Notes: generated by a model not told the origin, from the letters alone. A stretch of DNA of 64,000 nt from Mucilaginibacter sp. OK283 (GCF_900110415.1 NZ_FODR01000012.1:1-64000); one strand, 5' to 3'. Positions 24,956-33,465 are shown, counted from the first letter of the stretch. Numbers and translations are program-made.

Positions 24956-26338
24956 TTAGCTATGTGCCGCATCCGCTTTTATTGTTTCCTGCTTATCCCA
25001 GTTAATCTTCCGTGAGAAATACATCAACACTCCAACGATGATGAAGAGGGCTATACTCCCTACCATCAACGCCAGGTCTTCCAGTTGGATGATCACGAAA
25101 ATAAATGTGTAAAATACCGATAGGATAAAAGCAAATAACACCGCCGCCATCCTGTTTTTTAATATGGAGGCTATGAAGGTTGCTATGAGGCCAATGGTTG
25201 CAACGGAGGCCACAAGGTAAGCAAAGTTAAAACCAATTTGTTCAGAGAAGGATAGCAATAGCAGGTAGTAAATGATCATGGCAGCGGCTATCAGAACATA
25301 ATTGAAAATGTGGATGCTTTGCTTGCGGATAACCTCGGTTAAAAACAGGGAGATAAAAGTAAGCAGCACAATTAAAATGGCATACTTGCTGGTGCGCGTT
25401 GTTTTTTGATACTGATCAACCGGTAAACGAAGTTTAATTCCGAAAGTAGCATCGGCTTGCTTTTTCTCGTTGTTTATCAGACCGTTATCATCAACCCATT
25501 GCTGCGGGAAGGGCCGGTTATAATACAATATTTTCCAGTGCGATTTAAAACCACCGCTATCTACCGTGCGTTCGTCTGGCAAATAACGGCCGTCAAAACT
25601 TGGGCTGGCCCAACTGCCGCCGGCTTGCACATCGGTAGTTTTGCCCAGGTGTAGAAAGCTAAGTTCCTGGCTGCCCTTCATATCCAGGTTATAATCAAAG
25701 GTAAATTCGCCATCCTTTGTTCCTGATAAATCGATGGCCGCCTGTAGTCCGTCGCCCGGTAACAATGTGCTATTAAATACAGGCTCGGCAGTTAAGGTTT
25801 GGCCGGCTGCTTTTATCACCGGATTGTTTTTTAAACCTTTTAAATCGGTAATACTAAAAACCAGGCGCGCCTTATCCAATACAAGCTGATCGGCGGTTAA
25901 AGAAAGACCGGCCAGGCTGGCCTTTGAAAAGTTTCCGGATACTTTAACCAGCGAGTTGTAAACCGCTACATCAAAAATGCCCCTATGCAATATCTGTGTA
26001 TTAAGGCCTGCCTTAATATTTAAATTATCGGGCAGGATATAAAGGTTTTCCATAGCGTCCTGCCTGGTTACTTTGTTGGCTGTATCTGTTTTCTGGATAT
26101 GTTTTCTGTAAGGAATCACCAATACCGGCCCCGCTACCAACTGCCCGCCCGACCATTTATCTGATACGTCATTTATCATCTCGTCCTGCCGCTGCGCGCG
26201 CTCGCTTATCAGGTTATTAATCAGCGATGAGGGGATGAGCAATACTATAATCAGCACTCCGATAAAAAGTAATTTAACTGTAACCGACTCCTTGAGCCAG
26301 TCCATTATTCCGCGCGTTTTTGGTTCTTGTTGTATCAT
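24956..26338 (-). CDS. creD: CreD-family inner-membrane protein
   Basis: A 460-residue membrane protein of the CreD (cell envelope integrity) family. One N-terminal transmembrane helix (LLFIGVLIIVLLIPSSLI) is followed by a large periplasmic domain of about 260 residues and five or so C-terminal helices (from SKYAILIVLLTFISLFL onward). In enterobacteria creD is controlled by CreBC and affects colicin tolerance and beta-lactam response. In Bacteroidota it is usually linked to a small winged-helix regulator, which is not present here. The ATG at 26338 is chosen, since the upstream in-frame ATG at 26368 lies inside an operator. Two identical operator cores precede it. Confidence 0.93.
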   Translation of the reverse strand: MIQQEPKTRGIMDWLKESVTVKLLFIGVLIIVLLIPSSLINNLISERAQRQDEMINDVSDKWSGGQLVAGPVLVIPYRKHIQKTDTANKVTRQDAMENLYILPDNLNIKAGLNTQILHRGIFDVAVYNSLVKVSGNFSKASLAGLSLTADQLVLDKARLVFSITDLKGLKNNPVIKAAGQTLTAEPVFNSTLLPGDGLQAAIDLSGTKDGEFTFDYNLDMKGSQELSFLHLGKTTDVQAGGSWASPSFDGRYLPDERTVDSGGFKSHWKILYYNRPFPQQWVDDNGLINNEKKQADATFGIKLRLPVDQYQKTTRTSKYAILIVLLTFISLFLTEVIRKQSIHIFNYVLIAAAMIIYYLLLLSFSEQIGFNFAYLVASVATIGLIATFIASILKNRMAAVLFAFILSVFYTFIFVIIQLEDLALMVGSIALFIIVGVLMYFSRKINWDKQETIKADAAHS

Positions 26339-26354
26339 TTTATTTAATTGAAGT

Positions 26355-26371
26355 ACTTTGCATTTCAAAGT
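26355..26371. promoter_or_regulatory. creD operator, proximal site
   Basis: ACTTTGCATTTCAAAGT: perfect 6-base arms (ACTTTG/CAAAGT) around a 5-base centre, 17 bases before the creD ATG. A -7-like box TATCTTTT (26388-26381, minus strand) places the transcript start just upstream of it, a good position for a repressor. Confidence 0.65.
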
Positions 26372-26434
26372 AAAAATGTAAAAAGATAGGCCTTTTCTAC
26401 GGCCTTTATTTCTGAAAGCAAATTAAATAAAAGA

Positions 26435-26451
26435 ACTTTGCATTTCAAAGC
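26435..26451. promoter_or_regulatory. creD operator, distal site
   Basis: ACTTTGCATTTCAAAGC repeats the proximal site with one changed end base, 80 bases away centre to centre (about 7.6 helical turns). It also lies 48 bases before the divergent hypothetical gene and may control that as well. Confidence 0.6.
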
Positions 26452-26498
26452 ATATTATTAAAATACTTCAATTATTTTTAAGTCCGTATCTTTAAGCG

Positions 26499-26885
26499 AT
26501 GACCACCCAGCAACAAATATATAATTGGCTAATAACCGGTCTGCAGCAATCACCGGTAAAATTCTCAGAAGTGTTTTATTACGATAAACGCGACAAGCAA
26601 TTCTTTTCGATTTTAATGACAGACTACTTTCTTTTTGACGGGAATGGTGAATTAAACAAGGATGCATCATCAACCTATTCGGAAGCCACGTTGGTACTGC
26701 TGACCGACAGAATCCGCAGGATTAACATTGATCCACAGATTATAGCAATACCCCGGCTTGGCGATACCGACGAAGATTATTTACAGCAAGCAGATAGTTT
26801 TTTAAATTTAAATGCCATCAACGTTGATGAATCAACCATCTGGGATGTTGAAGAAAGCGGATCGACAACGTTCAATTTGAAATAG
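26499..26885 (+). CDS. Conserved hypothetical protein
   Basis: I cannot name a family with confidence. It is a 128-residue soluble acidic protein without signal peptide or membrane segment. VKFSEVFYYDKRDKQFFSILMTDYFLFD suggests an antiparallel beta start, and the remainder is helical with acidic clusters (DTDEDYLQQADSF). The ARLTDRIRRI-like middle (VLLTDRIRRINIDP) recalls UPF0158-type proteins, but this is weak. It is divergent from creD and shares the region with the two operators. A TATCTTTA box ends four bases before the ATG. Confidence 0.65.
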   Translation: MTTQQQIYNWLITGLQQSPVKFSEVFYYDKRDKQFFSILMTDYFLFDGNGELNKDASSTYSEATLVLLTDRIRRINIDPQIIAIPRLGDTDEDYLQQADSFLNLNAINVDESTIWDVEESGSTTFNLK

Positions 26886-26891
26886 GCTAAC

Positions 26892-27473
26892 CTACACCGT
26901 AATAGCTGCCTTTACCAAATACGGCAATATCTCTTTTTGAAAAGAAACAAAGTTTTTACGCACATCAGAATCGCTTACCGAGGTAAACGCGAAACTGAAC
27001 ACGATGCTTTTGCTGCATTTGATCAGGAAGCGTAAACGCTGGTGATAGGTTTCGTGTTTGCGGATGCCGGGCAGTTGAATAAATGATGCCATCAGCATTT
27101 CTTCAAGCTCGTTACTCAGGTTTTTTAAAAAATCCTGGGAGTTGGTTGATTCGCGGATAAAATCCCAGCCTATAAATTCGTTGCAAACGGTGTATGACAG
27201 GCGGCAGGTTTTCATGATAAGGTTATTGAGGTGGGCCTCCTCGTCCATATCAGGAGTATTGCTCTGTACCAGGTCATCAACGCTGGCTTTAATATAGTCC
27301 ATCAGCAAAATATGCAATACCGCCTCCTTACTATCAAAATACTTGTAGATAGTGGCTTTTGCGATTCTTGCTTTTTTGGCTATTTCGTTAACGCTGGTTT
27401 TATGGTAACCGAATTTGCGGAATAAATCTTGCGCTGCCCGCTTTATGCTGTCTTTAATTTTATCGGCTTCCAT
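26892..27473 (-). CDS. TetR/AcrR-family transcriptional regulator
   Basis: A 193-residue regulator with an N-terminal TetR HTH (SVNEIAKKARIAKATIYKYFDSKEAVLHIL, residues about 24-53) and an all-helical C-terminal ligand and dimer domain of unknown specificity. It starts three bases after the stop codon of the Rieske-like lipoprotein gene and is therefore probably in the pheS transcript. No obvious efflux or lipid target is adjacent. It converges with the hypothetical gene, with only six bases between them. Confidence 0.92.
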   Translation of the reverse strand: MEADKIKDSIKRAAQDLFRKFGYHKTSVNEIAKKARIAKATIYKYFDSKEAVLHILLMDYIKASVDDLVQSNTPDMDEEAHLNNLIMKTCRLSYTVCNEFIGWDFIRESTNSQDFLKNLSNELEEMLMASFIQLPGIRKHETYHQRLRFLIKCSKSIVFSFAFTSVSDSDVRKNFVSFQKEILPYLVKAAITV

Positions 27474-27476
27474 GTA

Positions 27477-27890
27477 TCAATTGGATACAAATATCTGAAA
27501 ATTATAGACACTCACACTATATGCCCTTAATGATTTGGTGGCCGGCGCTTTTACAGGCGTACCATCAGCCAAAGAAAACTTGGAACCACTGCAAGGATCA
27601 GTTACCGAAAAGCCGGAAGCATCAAGCGTAACTGCGCATTTTTTTTCGGGCTGATAGCTGCTACACCGGTCATAAGCTACATATTGGCCAGACCCGGTAC
27701 GATATATGATAAGCCCGGCAACACCATAACCATTTATAAAAACCACACCGCCGCCACTGGTAAGCGGCGCCAGGCGCGGATCATTTATGGGTGCCGAAAA
27801 GTTTACCGGTACACTGGGTATATTGTCTGTTGCTTTGCCACATGAAAAACAGCACAAACCAATAAGCATTATCGCCAGCAGTTTCCTCAT
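27477..27890 (-). CDS. Lipoprotein with a degenerate Rieske-like domain
   Basis: A 137-residue lipoprotein (lipobox CCFSC). The order of strands and the segments VAYDRCSSYQPEKKC, VTDPCSGSKFSLADGTPVKAP and LRAYSV match the cluster-binding half of Rieske proteins (YDRxCxH..., CPCHGSxF..GxxxxGPA). Both His ligands are replaced by Ser (CSS and CSGS), so a [2Fe-2S] Rieske cluster of the usual Cys2His2 kind cannot form. The start overlaps the pheS stop codon (ATGA), indicating translational coupling. Function is unknown. Similar small Rieske-like lipoproteins occur in Bacteroidota, but I cannot say how conserved the loss of His is. Confidence 0.75.
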   Translation of the reverse strand: MRKLLAIMLIGLCCFSCGKATDNIPSVPVNFSAPINDPRLAPLTSGGGVVFINGYGVAGLIIYRTGSGQYVAYDRCSSYQPEKKCAVTLDASGFSVTDPCSGSKFSLADGTPVKAPATKSLRAYSVSVYNFQIFVSN

Positions 27891-28921
27891 AGCATCTCGG
27901 TAGTGAACTGTTTCAGAAAGCGCACATCATTTTCAGAAAATAAACGCAGATCGCGGATAACATATTTGAGGTTGGCAATTCGTTCCATGCCCATACCAAA
28001 CGCAAAACCGGTAAATTTCTTACTATCAATACCGCAATTTTCCAAAACGTTAGGGTCAACCATACCGCAGCCCAAAATCTCTACCCAGCCACTGTATTTA
28101 CACATATTGCAGCCAGATCCTTTGCATATGGTACAGGATATATCCATTTCGGCAGATGGCTCGGTGAACGGGAAGTATGATGGCCGGAACCTTACCTGGG
28201 TACCCTCGCCGTAAAGCTCCTGTACAAAGTGATAAAGTGTTTGCTTTAAATCGGCAAATGATACGTTTTCATCAACATATAACCCCTCTACCTGGTGAAA
28301 AAAGCAATGCGCACGGGCAGATATTGCTTCGTTACGGTAAACGCGGCCCGGCATTATAGCGCGGAACGGCGGCTTGCCGTGCTCCATCATCCTAACCTGT
28401 ACCGATGATGTATGGGTACGCAAAGCGATATCATCTTTCCCGCTGTTCTTTTTAATAAAGAAGGTGTCCTGCATATCGCGCGCCGGGTGTTCTTCGGGGA
28501 AGTTTAACGCCGAAAAGTTATGCCAGTCGTCTTCAATCTCCGGCCCCTCGGCAACAACAAAGCCAAGGCGTTTAAAAATATCGATGATCTCATTACGTAC
28601 TAACGACAACGGATGACGTGAGCCAACTGTAAAGCCATCGCCAGGCAAAGTTAAATCGATATCTGAGTTGTGAGTTGTGAGTTGTGAGTTGTGAGTTTCT
28701 TTTAATTCGTTGTATTTAGCTTCCGCCAGCTGTTTAAACTCGTTAAGCACTTTACCAAAAGTGCGTTTCTCTTCGGGGTCAACGGTTTTAAATTCTTCAA
28801 AAAGATCTTTGATAATTCCCTTGGTACCTAAAAATTTTATGCGGAACGCTTCCAGTTCATCGGCCTTGGCAGAAGCAAAGGCTTTAATTTCGGCGGCGTA
28901 TTGGTCTATTTTATTTTGCAT
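27887..28921 (-). CDS. pheS: Phenylalanyl-tRNA synthetase, alpha subunit
   Basis: The catalytic alpha subunit of the alpha2-beta2 enzyme that charges tRNA-Phe. The N-terminal coiled coil (about 1-85) binds tRNA. The class II core has motif 2 (FRAIMPGRVYRNEAIS), HQVEGLYVDE and motif 3 (GFAFGMGMERIANLKY). A cysteine-rich insert (CTICKGSGCNMCKYSGW) typical of this phylum lies before motif 3. Between coil and core the residues THNSQLTTHNS are coded by a 7-bp tandem repeat. The ATG overlaps the PIN toxin stop codon (TAATG) and the stop overlaps the next lipoprotein start. pheT is not adjacent. Confidence 0.97.
   Translation of the reverse strand: MQNKIDQYAAEIKAFASAKADELEAFRIKFLGTKGIIKDLFEEFKTVDPEEKRTFGKVLNEFKQLAEAKYNELKETHNSQLTTHNSDIDLTLPGDGFTVGSRHPLSLVRNEIIDIFKRLGFVVAEGPEIEDDWHNFSALNFPEEHPARDMQDTFFIKKNSGKDDIALRTHTSSVQVRMMEHGKPPFRAIMPGRVYRNEAISARAHCFFHQVEGLYVDENVSFADLKQTLYHFVQELYGEGTQVRFRPSYFPFTEPSAEMDISCTICKGSGCNMCKYSGWVEILGCGMVDPNVLENCGIDSKKFTGFAFGMGMERIANLKYVIRDLRLFSENDVRFLKQFTTEML
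28664..28698 (-). repeat. 7-bp tandem repeat inside pheS
   Basis: Four exact copies of TGAGTTG and a fifth ending TGAGTTT run in tandem. On the coding strand the word is CAACTCA. Because the unit is 7 bp, gain or loss of one copy shifts the frame. Related words (AACTCACAACT) occur in the intergenic stretch just before 54558. Confidence 0.9.
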
Positions 28922-29337
28922 TATAGTGTTCTTAAAAATTGTTCGGCTGTTAAAACCGGGATCAAGAAGTTCTTATAGTCTTTTATATTACGGGTGATAA
29001 TTAAATCACAGTTACTCTTCTTAGCAATAAAACATTGAATCGCGTCTTCAAAATCGACAATGTTACTTGCTAAAGCAAAATCTATAGCATCTTTTTCAAA
29101 TGGCAATATATCGATTGATCCGGCTAATTTCTTTATGCTTTCTTTAGTTGTAGATATGCCTATCTGCTTTCTTAATATATAATTTATGTTTGCAATTACC
29201 AACGACGATGTTTTCAATTCGAGTTTTCTTTTTTCACTCTCCATTAACAAAATTTGAGTGTAAAAGAAAAACGACTCTCTTTTTAAAAACATATCCAATA
29301 AAACATCACTATCTAAGAATAGGCGTTTATAGATCAT
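28921..29337 (-). CDS. PIN-domain toxin (VapC-like, PIN_3 type)
   Basis: A 138-residue PIN-domain protein, probably the RNase toxin of a type II toxin-antitoxin pair. The nuclease signature is spread over LFLDSDVLLDMF (Asp9, Asp11), SSLVIANINYIL, DFEDAIQ (Glu97, Asp98) and LIITRNIKDYKNF (Asp120). Asn50 stands where VapC proteins usually have Glu, as is normal for the PIN_3 subgroup. The start overlaps the antitoxin by 11 bases, and its TAA shares one base with the pheS ATG. The target RNA is unknown. Confidence 0.88.
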   Translation of the reverse strand: MIYKRLFLDSDVLLDMFLKRESFFFYTQILLMESEKRKLELKTSSLVIANINYILRKQIGISTTKESIKKLAGSIDILPFEKDAIDFALASNIVDFEDAIQCFIAKKSNCDLIITRNIKDYKNFLIPVLTAEQFLRTL

Positions 29338-29611
29338 ATTTTTCTTTAAAATATTCGTACTTCATCTCCTTGTAATCCATATCCTCGGGATATTTCCCTT
29401 TTAAGATACCCGTTAAACTTTGAATCCATTCAGGGATTTCTGTGTTTTTATATTTTTCTATTAAAGAGTCTTCCTTTTTTTCCTGTTCCTCTATTTTATC
29501 AAAATACTCCTGCACTAACTTAGAAACACTTGTATGCTTGCGTTTCGCATATTCTTTCATGCGGGGCACAGAATCTGATTTAACACTCAAGGTTAGCTTT
29601 GTACTTTCCAT
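29327..29611 (-). CDS. Antitoxin of the PIN-domain pair (DUF6364-like)
   Basis: A 94-residue protein. The N-terminus (KLTLSVKSDSVPRMKEYAKRKHTSVSKLV) fits a ribbon-helix-helix DNA-binding motif, as in DUF6364 antitoxins. A charged helix (IEEQEKKEDSLIEKY) and the C-terminal part (IPEWIQSLTGIL, then an acidic, aromatic tail) should wrap the toxin. It is the first gene of the pair and overlaps the toxin by 11 bases. RHH antitoxins usually repress their own promoter, and a short inverted repeat lies at the predicted start site. Confidence 0.85.
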   Translation of the reverse strand: MESTKLTLSVKSDSVPRMKEYAKRKHTSVSKLVQEYFDKIEEQEKKEDSLIEKYKNTEIPEWIQSLTGILKGKYPEDMDYKEMKYEYFKEKYDL

Positions 29612-29623
29612 AACAAGTCATTT

Positions 29624-29654
29624 ATACGTACAAATATAAAAAATCTGCACGTAT
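29624..29654 (-). promoter_or_regulatory. Predicted promoter and possible operator of the toxin-antitoxin pair
   Basis: TATATTTG (29638-29631, minus strand) is a full match to the -7 consensus, about 20 bases before the antitoxin start. No good -33 box is seen. ATACGT (29624-29629) and ACGTAT (29649-29654) form a 6-bp inverted repeat on either side of it, suitable for an autoregulating RHH protein. The upstream arm touches the kbl stop codon. Confidence 0.45.
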
Positions 29655-30844
29655 TATTTAATCACTCCCAATTCCTTACCCACCTTGGTAAACGCCGCGA
29701 TTGCCTTATCCAAATGATGCATATCATGCGCAGCGGAAATCTGTACCCGGATACGTGCCTTGCCTTGCGGAACCACCGGGTAATAAAAACCTATTACATA
29801 AATGCCCTCTTCCAGCATTTTGGCGGCAAACTCCTGTGCCAGTTTAGCTTCGTAAAGCATAACCGGTACAATGGGATGTACGCCCGGTTTAATATCAAAA
29901 CCGGCTTCGGTCATTTTTTGACGGAAGTATTGAGTGTTGGTTTCCAACTTGTCGCGCAGCTGGGTAGTTTCGCTCAACATATCCAAAACCGCTATTGAAG
30001 CGCCGGTAATAGCAGGCGCCAAAGTGTTTGAAAACAGGTATGGGCGCGAACGCTGGCGCAACATATCAATAATCTCTTTACGTCCCGATGTAAAACCGCC
30101 GGATGCACCGCCCAAAGCTTTACCCAAAGTACCCGTAATAATATCTATTTTACCCATTACATGGTGGTGCTCATGCGTACCGCGACCGGTTTTTCCCATA
30201 AAACCGCTGCAATGGCTTTCGTCAATCATTACCAAAGCATTGTATTGTTCGGCCAGGGCACAAATTTTATCAAGCTGCGCAATGGTACCATCCATGCTGA
30301 ATGCACCATCGGTTACAATAATACGGTGACGGCAGCTTTCGGTGGCTTTAAGTTTTTCTTCCAGGTCGGCCATGTCGTCATGTTTATAACGCTGGCGCTG
30401 GGCCTTGCAAAGGCGGACACCATCGATGATAGATGCATGGTTCAATTCGTCGGATATAATAGCATCCTGCTCATTAAACAATGGCTCAAAAACACCACCG
30501 TTGGCGTCAAAAGCTGCGGCGTATAAGATGGTATCTTCGGTGCCTAAAAATTCGGCTATCTTTTTTTCAAGTTCTTTATGAATATCCTGCGTGCCGCAAA
30601 TAAAACGAACAGACGATAAACCATAACCATGTGTATCCATTGCATCCTTAGCCGCCTGGATAACTTTAGCGTTGCCAGATAAACCAAGATAATTATTAGC
30701 ACAAAAGTTTATTACTTCCTGCCCGCCCTGTACGGTAATATCCGCACCTTGCGCCGATGTAATGATGCGCTCTTTTTTAAATAAACCTGCATTTTCAATG
30801 GCTTCCAGTTCCTGCTGCAAAACCGGCTGTAATGTATTATACAT
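29654..30844 (-). CDS. kbl: Glycine C-acetyltransferase (2-amino-3-ketobutyrate CoA ligase)
   Basis: A PLP enzyme of the alpha-oxoamine synthase family. With threonine dehydrogenase it converts 2-amino-3-ketobutyrate and CoA into glycine and acetyl-CoA. The 396-residue length is standard. The Schiff-base lysine is Lys242 in GTLGKALGGASGG, and VMIDESHCSGF carries the PLP-contacting Asp and His. NYLGLSGN and DELNHASIIDG are family hallmarks that separate it from serine palmitoyltransferase and 8-amino-7-oxononanoate synthase only weakly. I favour kbl from the N-terminus and length. No tdh is in the window. A -7 box TAATTTTG lies at 30874-30867, giving a leader of under 20 bases. Confidence 0.92.
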   Translation of the reverse strand: MYNTLQPVLQQELEAIENAGLFKKERIITSAQGADITVQGGQEVINFCANNYLGLSGNAKVIQAAKDAMDTHGYGLSSVRFICGTQDIHKELEKKIAEFLGTEDTILYAAAFDANGGVFEPLFNEQDAIISDELNHASIIDGVRLCKAQRQRYKHDDMADLEEKLKATESCRHRIIVTDGAFSMDGTIAQLDKICALAEQYNALVMIDESHCSGFMGKTGRGTHEHHHVMGKIDIITGTLGKALGGASGGFTSGRKEIIDMLRQRSRPYLFSNTLAPAITGASIAVLDMLSETTQLRDKLETNTQYFRQKMTEAGFDIKPGVHPIVPVMLYEAKLAQEFAAKMLEEGIYVIGFYYPVVPQGKARIRVQISAAHDMHHLDKAIAAFTKVGKELGVIK

Positions 30845-30976
30845 AGTAGTTGATGGTTAAAGGCTGCAAAATTAAGCAATAACAGTCATTTGACGGGGCC
30901 AACATCGGTTTTAATTATTTATTAAGTGTAAAACAAAACATTTCAACGGTTAACGGTATTTGATTGTTGATAGACT

Positions 30977-33457
30977 ATGAGAATACACTTACTATTGATT
31001 TTTACTGTTTTATGTGCCGTTACGGCGTCGGCACAGCAATATGTTTTGTCGGGCAGGATCACCAACTCCAAAAGCGAAGTAATTCCTTTTACATCGGTGT
31101 ATATCCGCAACTCTACTTATGGCACCACAGCCAATGAAAACGGATTATATGAGTTTAAGCTTGCTCCCGGCATCTATAATTTAACTTATCGCTTTGTTGG
31201 ATTTAACGAAAAGACGATTAGCGTAACCATAGCCGATCATGACGAAACCCTAAACGTACAATTAGACGATGAGGTTTTCGGAACCGAACGGGTAGCTGCC
31301 ATATACCGCAAAAATCACGATGCTGCCGATACCATCATGAAACAGGTTATCAAAAAACGAAAATATTACCTGGATGAAGCTACTTCATATTCCTGTGCAG
31401 TTTATATTAAAGGAGTTCAAAAACTATTGAGCGCCCCAAAATCATTATTATCAAAAGAGGTTATCCGTACGCTCGATCTCGATTCGATGGGCCGCGGTAT
31501 TCTTTACCAGCAGGAATCGCTATCCAACTATAACTTTCAATCGCCCGATAAAATCAGGGAAGTTACCATTGCCAACAGAATAGCGGGTATAAACACAGCT
31601 TTCAGCTACAATAAGGCATCTGATTTACAGGTAAATTTTTACAAAAATGTATTCAGCATTAATGGCTTAAGCGCCCGTGGCTTTGTATCGCCCCTGGCAT
31701 CCAATGCGTTAACATTTTACAGGTATAAGTTACTTGGTGTATCTAACGAAAATGGCCGGGTGATAAATAAAATTCAGGTTATTCCGCGCCGCGCCCACGG
31801 CCAGTATTTTCAGGGTGATATTTATATAGTAGATGGCGAATGGCGGTTGTATAGTGCCGATTTGTACCTGACAAAAGGCGTAAATAACCTTAACCTGGTA
31901 GATACCTTAAAAATTACCCAGCAATATGTAGCTATAACCGATAGTATCTGGATGCCGGCGGCGGTACAATATAATTTTAAAGGGCAGGTGTTTGGTTTTA
32001 AGTTTGGCGGTTATTATGAGGCGATATACAACAACTATAAAGTTAACCCCACCTTTCCTGATCACTTTTTTACCGGCGAAGTGCTAAATGTGGATACTGT
32101 TGCAAATGCTAAAAATGCCGAATACTGGGCATCTGTGCGACCGGTTCCGTTAACACCAAGGGAAGCGCGGGATTATCAGAAAAAAGATAGTATAGCAGCA
32201 CATAAGCAAACCAAACAATACCTGGATACGTTGCAACATACCAAAAACCATATTAACTACCCCGGTTATTTGATATTTGGATATTATGCAAGCAGCCGCA
32301 ATAATAAAGACTCGCTGTGGGTATATCCGTTTATACAAACATTTTATTACAACACAGTAGAGGGTTTTGGCATAAACGCCAAGGTTAGGTATACCAAAAA
32401 AATTGACGATTTCCATTCCTTTAGTATAACGCCTGCCCTGCGCTATGGCTTTTCAAACAAAGTTTTTAGCGCCAATATTTATTCCGATTATAAAAATGAC
32501 CCGTTCCATAACGCTAAATTTTTTACGGGGTTTGGCAGCGATGTGCTTGATTTGAATAACGTAGGTACCCGATCATTATATTTTAATACCTTAAGTACCT
32601 TGCTGAGCGAGAATAACTATGTAAAATACTACCGCACTCATTATGGTTTATTTGGGTACCAGCGCGAAGTAACCAATGGCGTATTACTATCGGGTAGCTT
32701 ATCATACGCAAGTCGCAGCCAGCTTTACAATACCTCCTACTCACATATTAAAGATGTCAAAAACAGAGAATTTACATCAAATAATCCCCTTGCCCCACCG
32801 GGCACACCAGCCGATGATCATTCTTTTTTATTTCCTGAAAACCAGGCTTTGACTTTTGCAACTTCGGCCACTTTCACATTTGACCAGGAGTACGTAACCC
32901 GGCCAACCGGCAAGTTTAACCTGCCATCAAAATATCCTACTTTAACGTTAAACTACCGCAAGGGTATAAATAATTTATTAGGCTCCGATGTTAACTATGA
33001 TTTTACATCTGTTGATGTATCGCAGTATAAGATACGTGTAGGCTTAACCGGTTTTTCATCGTTTAAATTAACTGCCGGCGGTTTCTTTAACGATAAAAAC
33101 CTGTACTATATGGATTACAATCACTTTTTAGGTAACCAGGGTACCACCTTCGACCCTACTTATGTAGGCAGTTTTCACTTTTTACCATTTTATACTTACA
33201 GTACTAACGGCGCTTTCCTTGAAGCCCACTTCCAGCACAATTTTGCCGGTTCAATCTTCGATAAGATCCCACTGCTCAGGAAGGCCAAGCTGGAAGAAAT
33301 TATCGGCGCCAACTACCTTACCACCAAAGCCAATCGCGATTACACAGAATTTTACGTCGGTGTACAACGGCTTATTTTCAGGGTTGATTATGGTGTATCC
33401 TACATGGGCAACAAAAAATACATCCAGGGTTTCAGGATCTTTTATGGGATAAGATAG
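30977..33457 (+). CDS. DUF5686 outer-membrane protein with carboxypeptidase-like regulatory domain
   Basis: An 826-residue exported protein. A signal peptide (ending ASAQ) precedes a CarboxypepD_reg-like beta-sandwich (about 22-100: LSGRITNSKSEVIPFTSVYIRNS, GTTANENGLYEF). The rest is the DUF5686 region, whose last half (from about 440) alternates polar and aromatic residues in strands as in large outer-membrane barrels, ending in a strand with aromatic residues (QGFRIFYGIR). The family is confined mainly to Bacteroidota and has no firm function. It stands alone, with kbl divergent. There is no TonB plug, so it is not a SusC-type transporter. Confidence 0.88.
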   Translation: MRIHLLLIFTVLCAVTASAQQYVLSGRITNSKSEVIPFTSVYIRNSTYGTTANENGLYEFKLAPGIYNLTYRFVGFNEKTISVTIADHDETLNVQLDDEVFGTERVAAIYRKNHDAADTIMKQVIKKRKYYLDEATSYSCAVYIKGVQKLLSAPKSLLSKEVIRTLDLDSMGRGILYQQESLSNYNFQSPDKIREVTIANRIAGINTAFSYNKASDLQVNFYKNVFSINGLSARGFVSPLASNALTFYRYKLLGVSNENGRVINKIQVIPRRAHGQYFQGDIYIVDGEWRLYSADLYLTKGVNNLNLVDTLKITQQYVAITDSIWMPAAVQYNFKGQVFGFKFGGYYEAIYNNYKVNPTFPDHFFTGEVLNVDTVANAKNAEYWASVRPVPLTPREARDYQKKDSIAAHKQTKQYLDTLQHTKNHINYPGYLIFGYYASSRNNKDSLWVYPFIQTFYYNTVEGFGINAKVRYTKKIDDFHSFSITPALRYGFSNKVFSANIYSDYKNDPFHNAKFFTGFGSDVLDLNNVGTRSLYFNTLSTLLSENNYVKYYRTHYGLFGYQREVTNGVLLSGSLSYASRSQLYNTSYSHIKDVKNREFTSNNPLAPPGTPADDHSFLFPENQALTFATSATFTFDQEYVTRPTGKFNLPSKYPTLTLNYRKGINNLLGSDVNYDFTSVDVSQYKIRVGLTGFSSFKLTAGGFFNDKNLYYMDYNHFLGNQGTTFDPTYVGSFHFLPFYTYSTNGAFLEAHFQHNFAGSIFDKIPLLRKAKLEEIIGANYLTTKANRDYTEFYVGVQRLIFRVDYGVSYMGNKKYIQGFRIFYGIR

Positions 33458-33465
33458 TTTTTTGA

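Noticed and set aside
28663..28700. Short CRISPR-like direct repeat in pheS
   Set aside because: Units are 7 bp in direct tandem with no spacers and lie in frame in pheS; it is a microsatellite-type repeat, not a CRISPR array.
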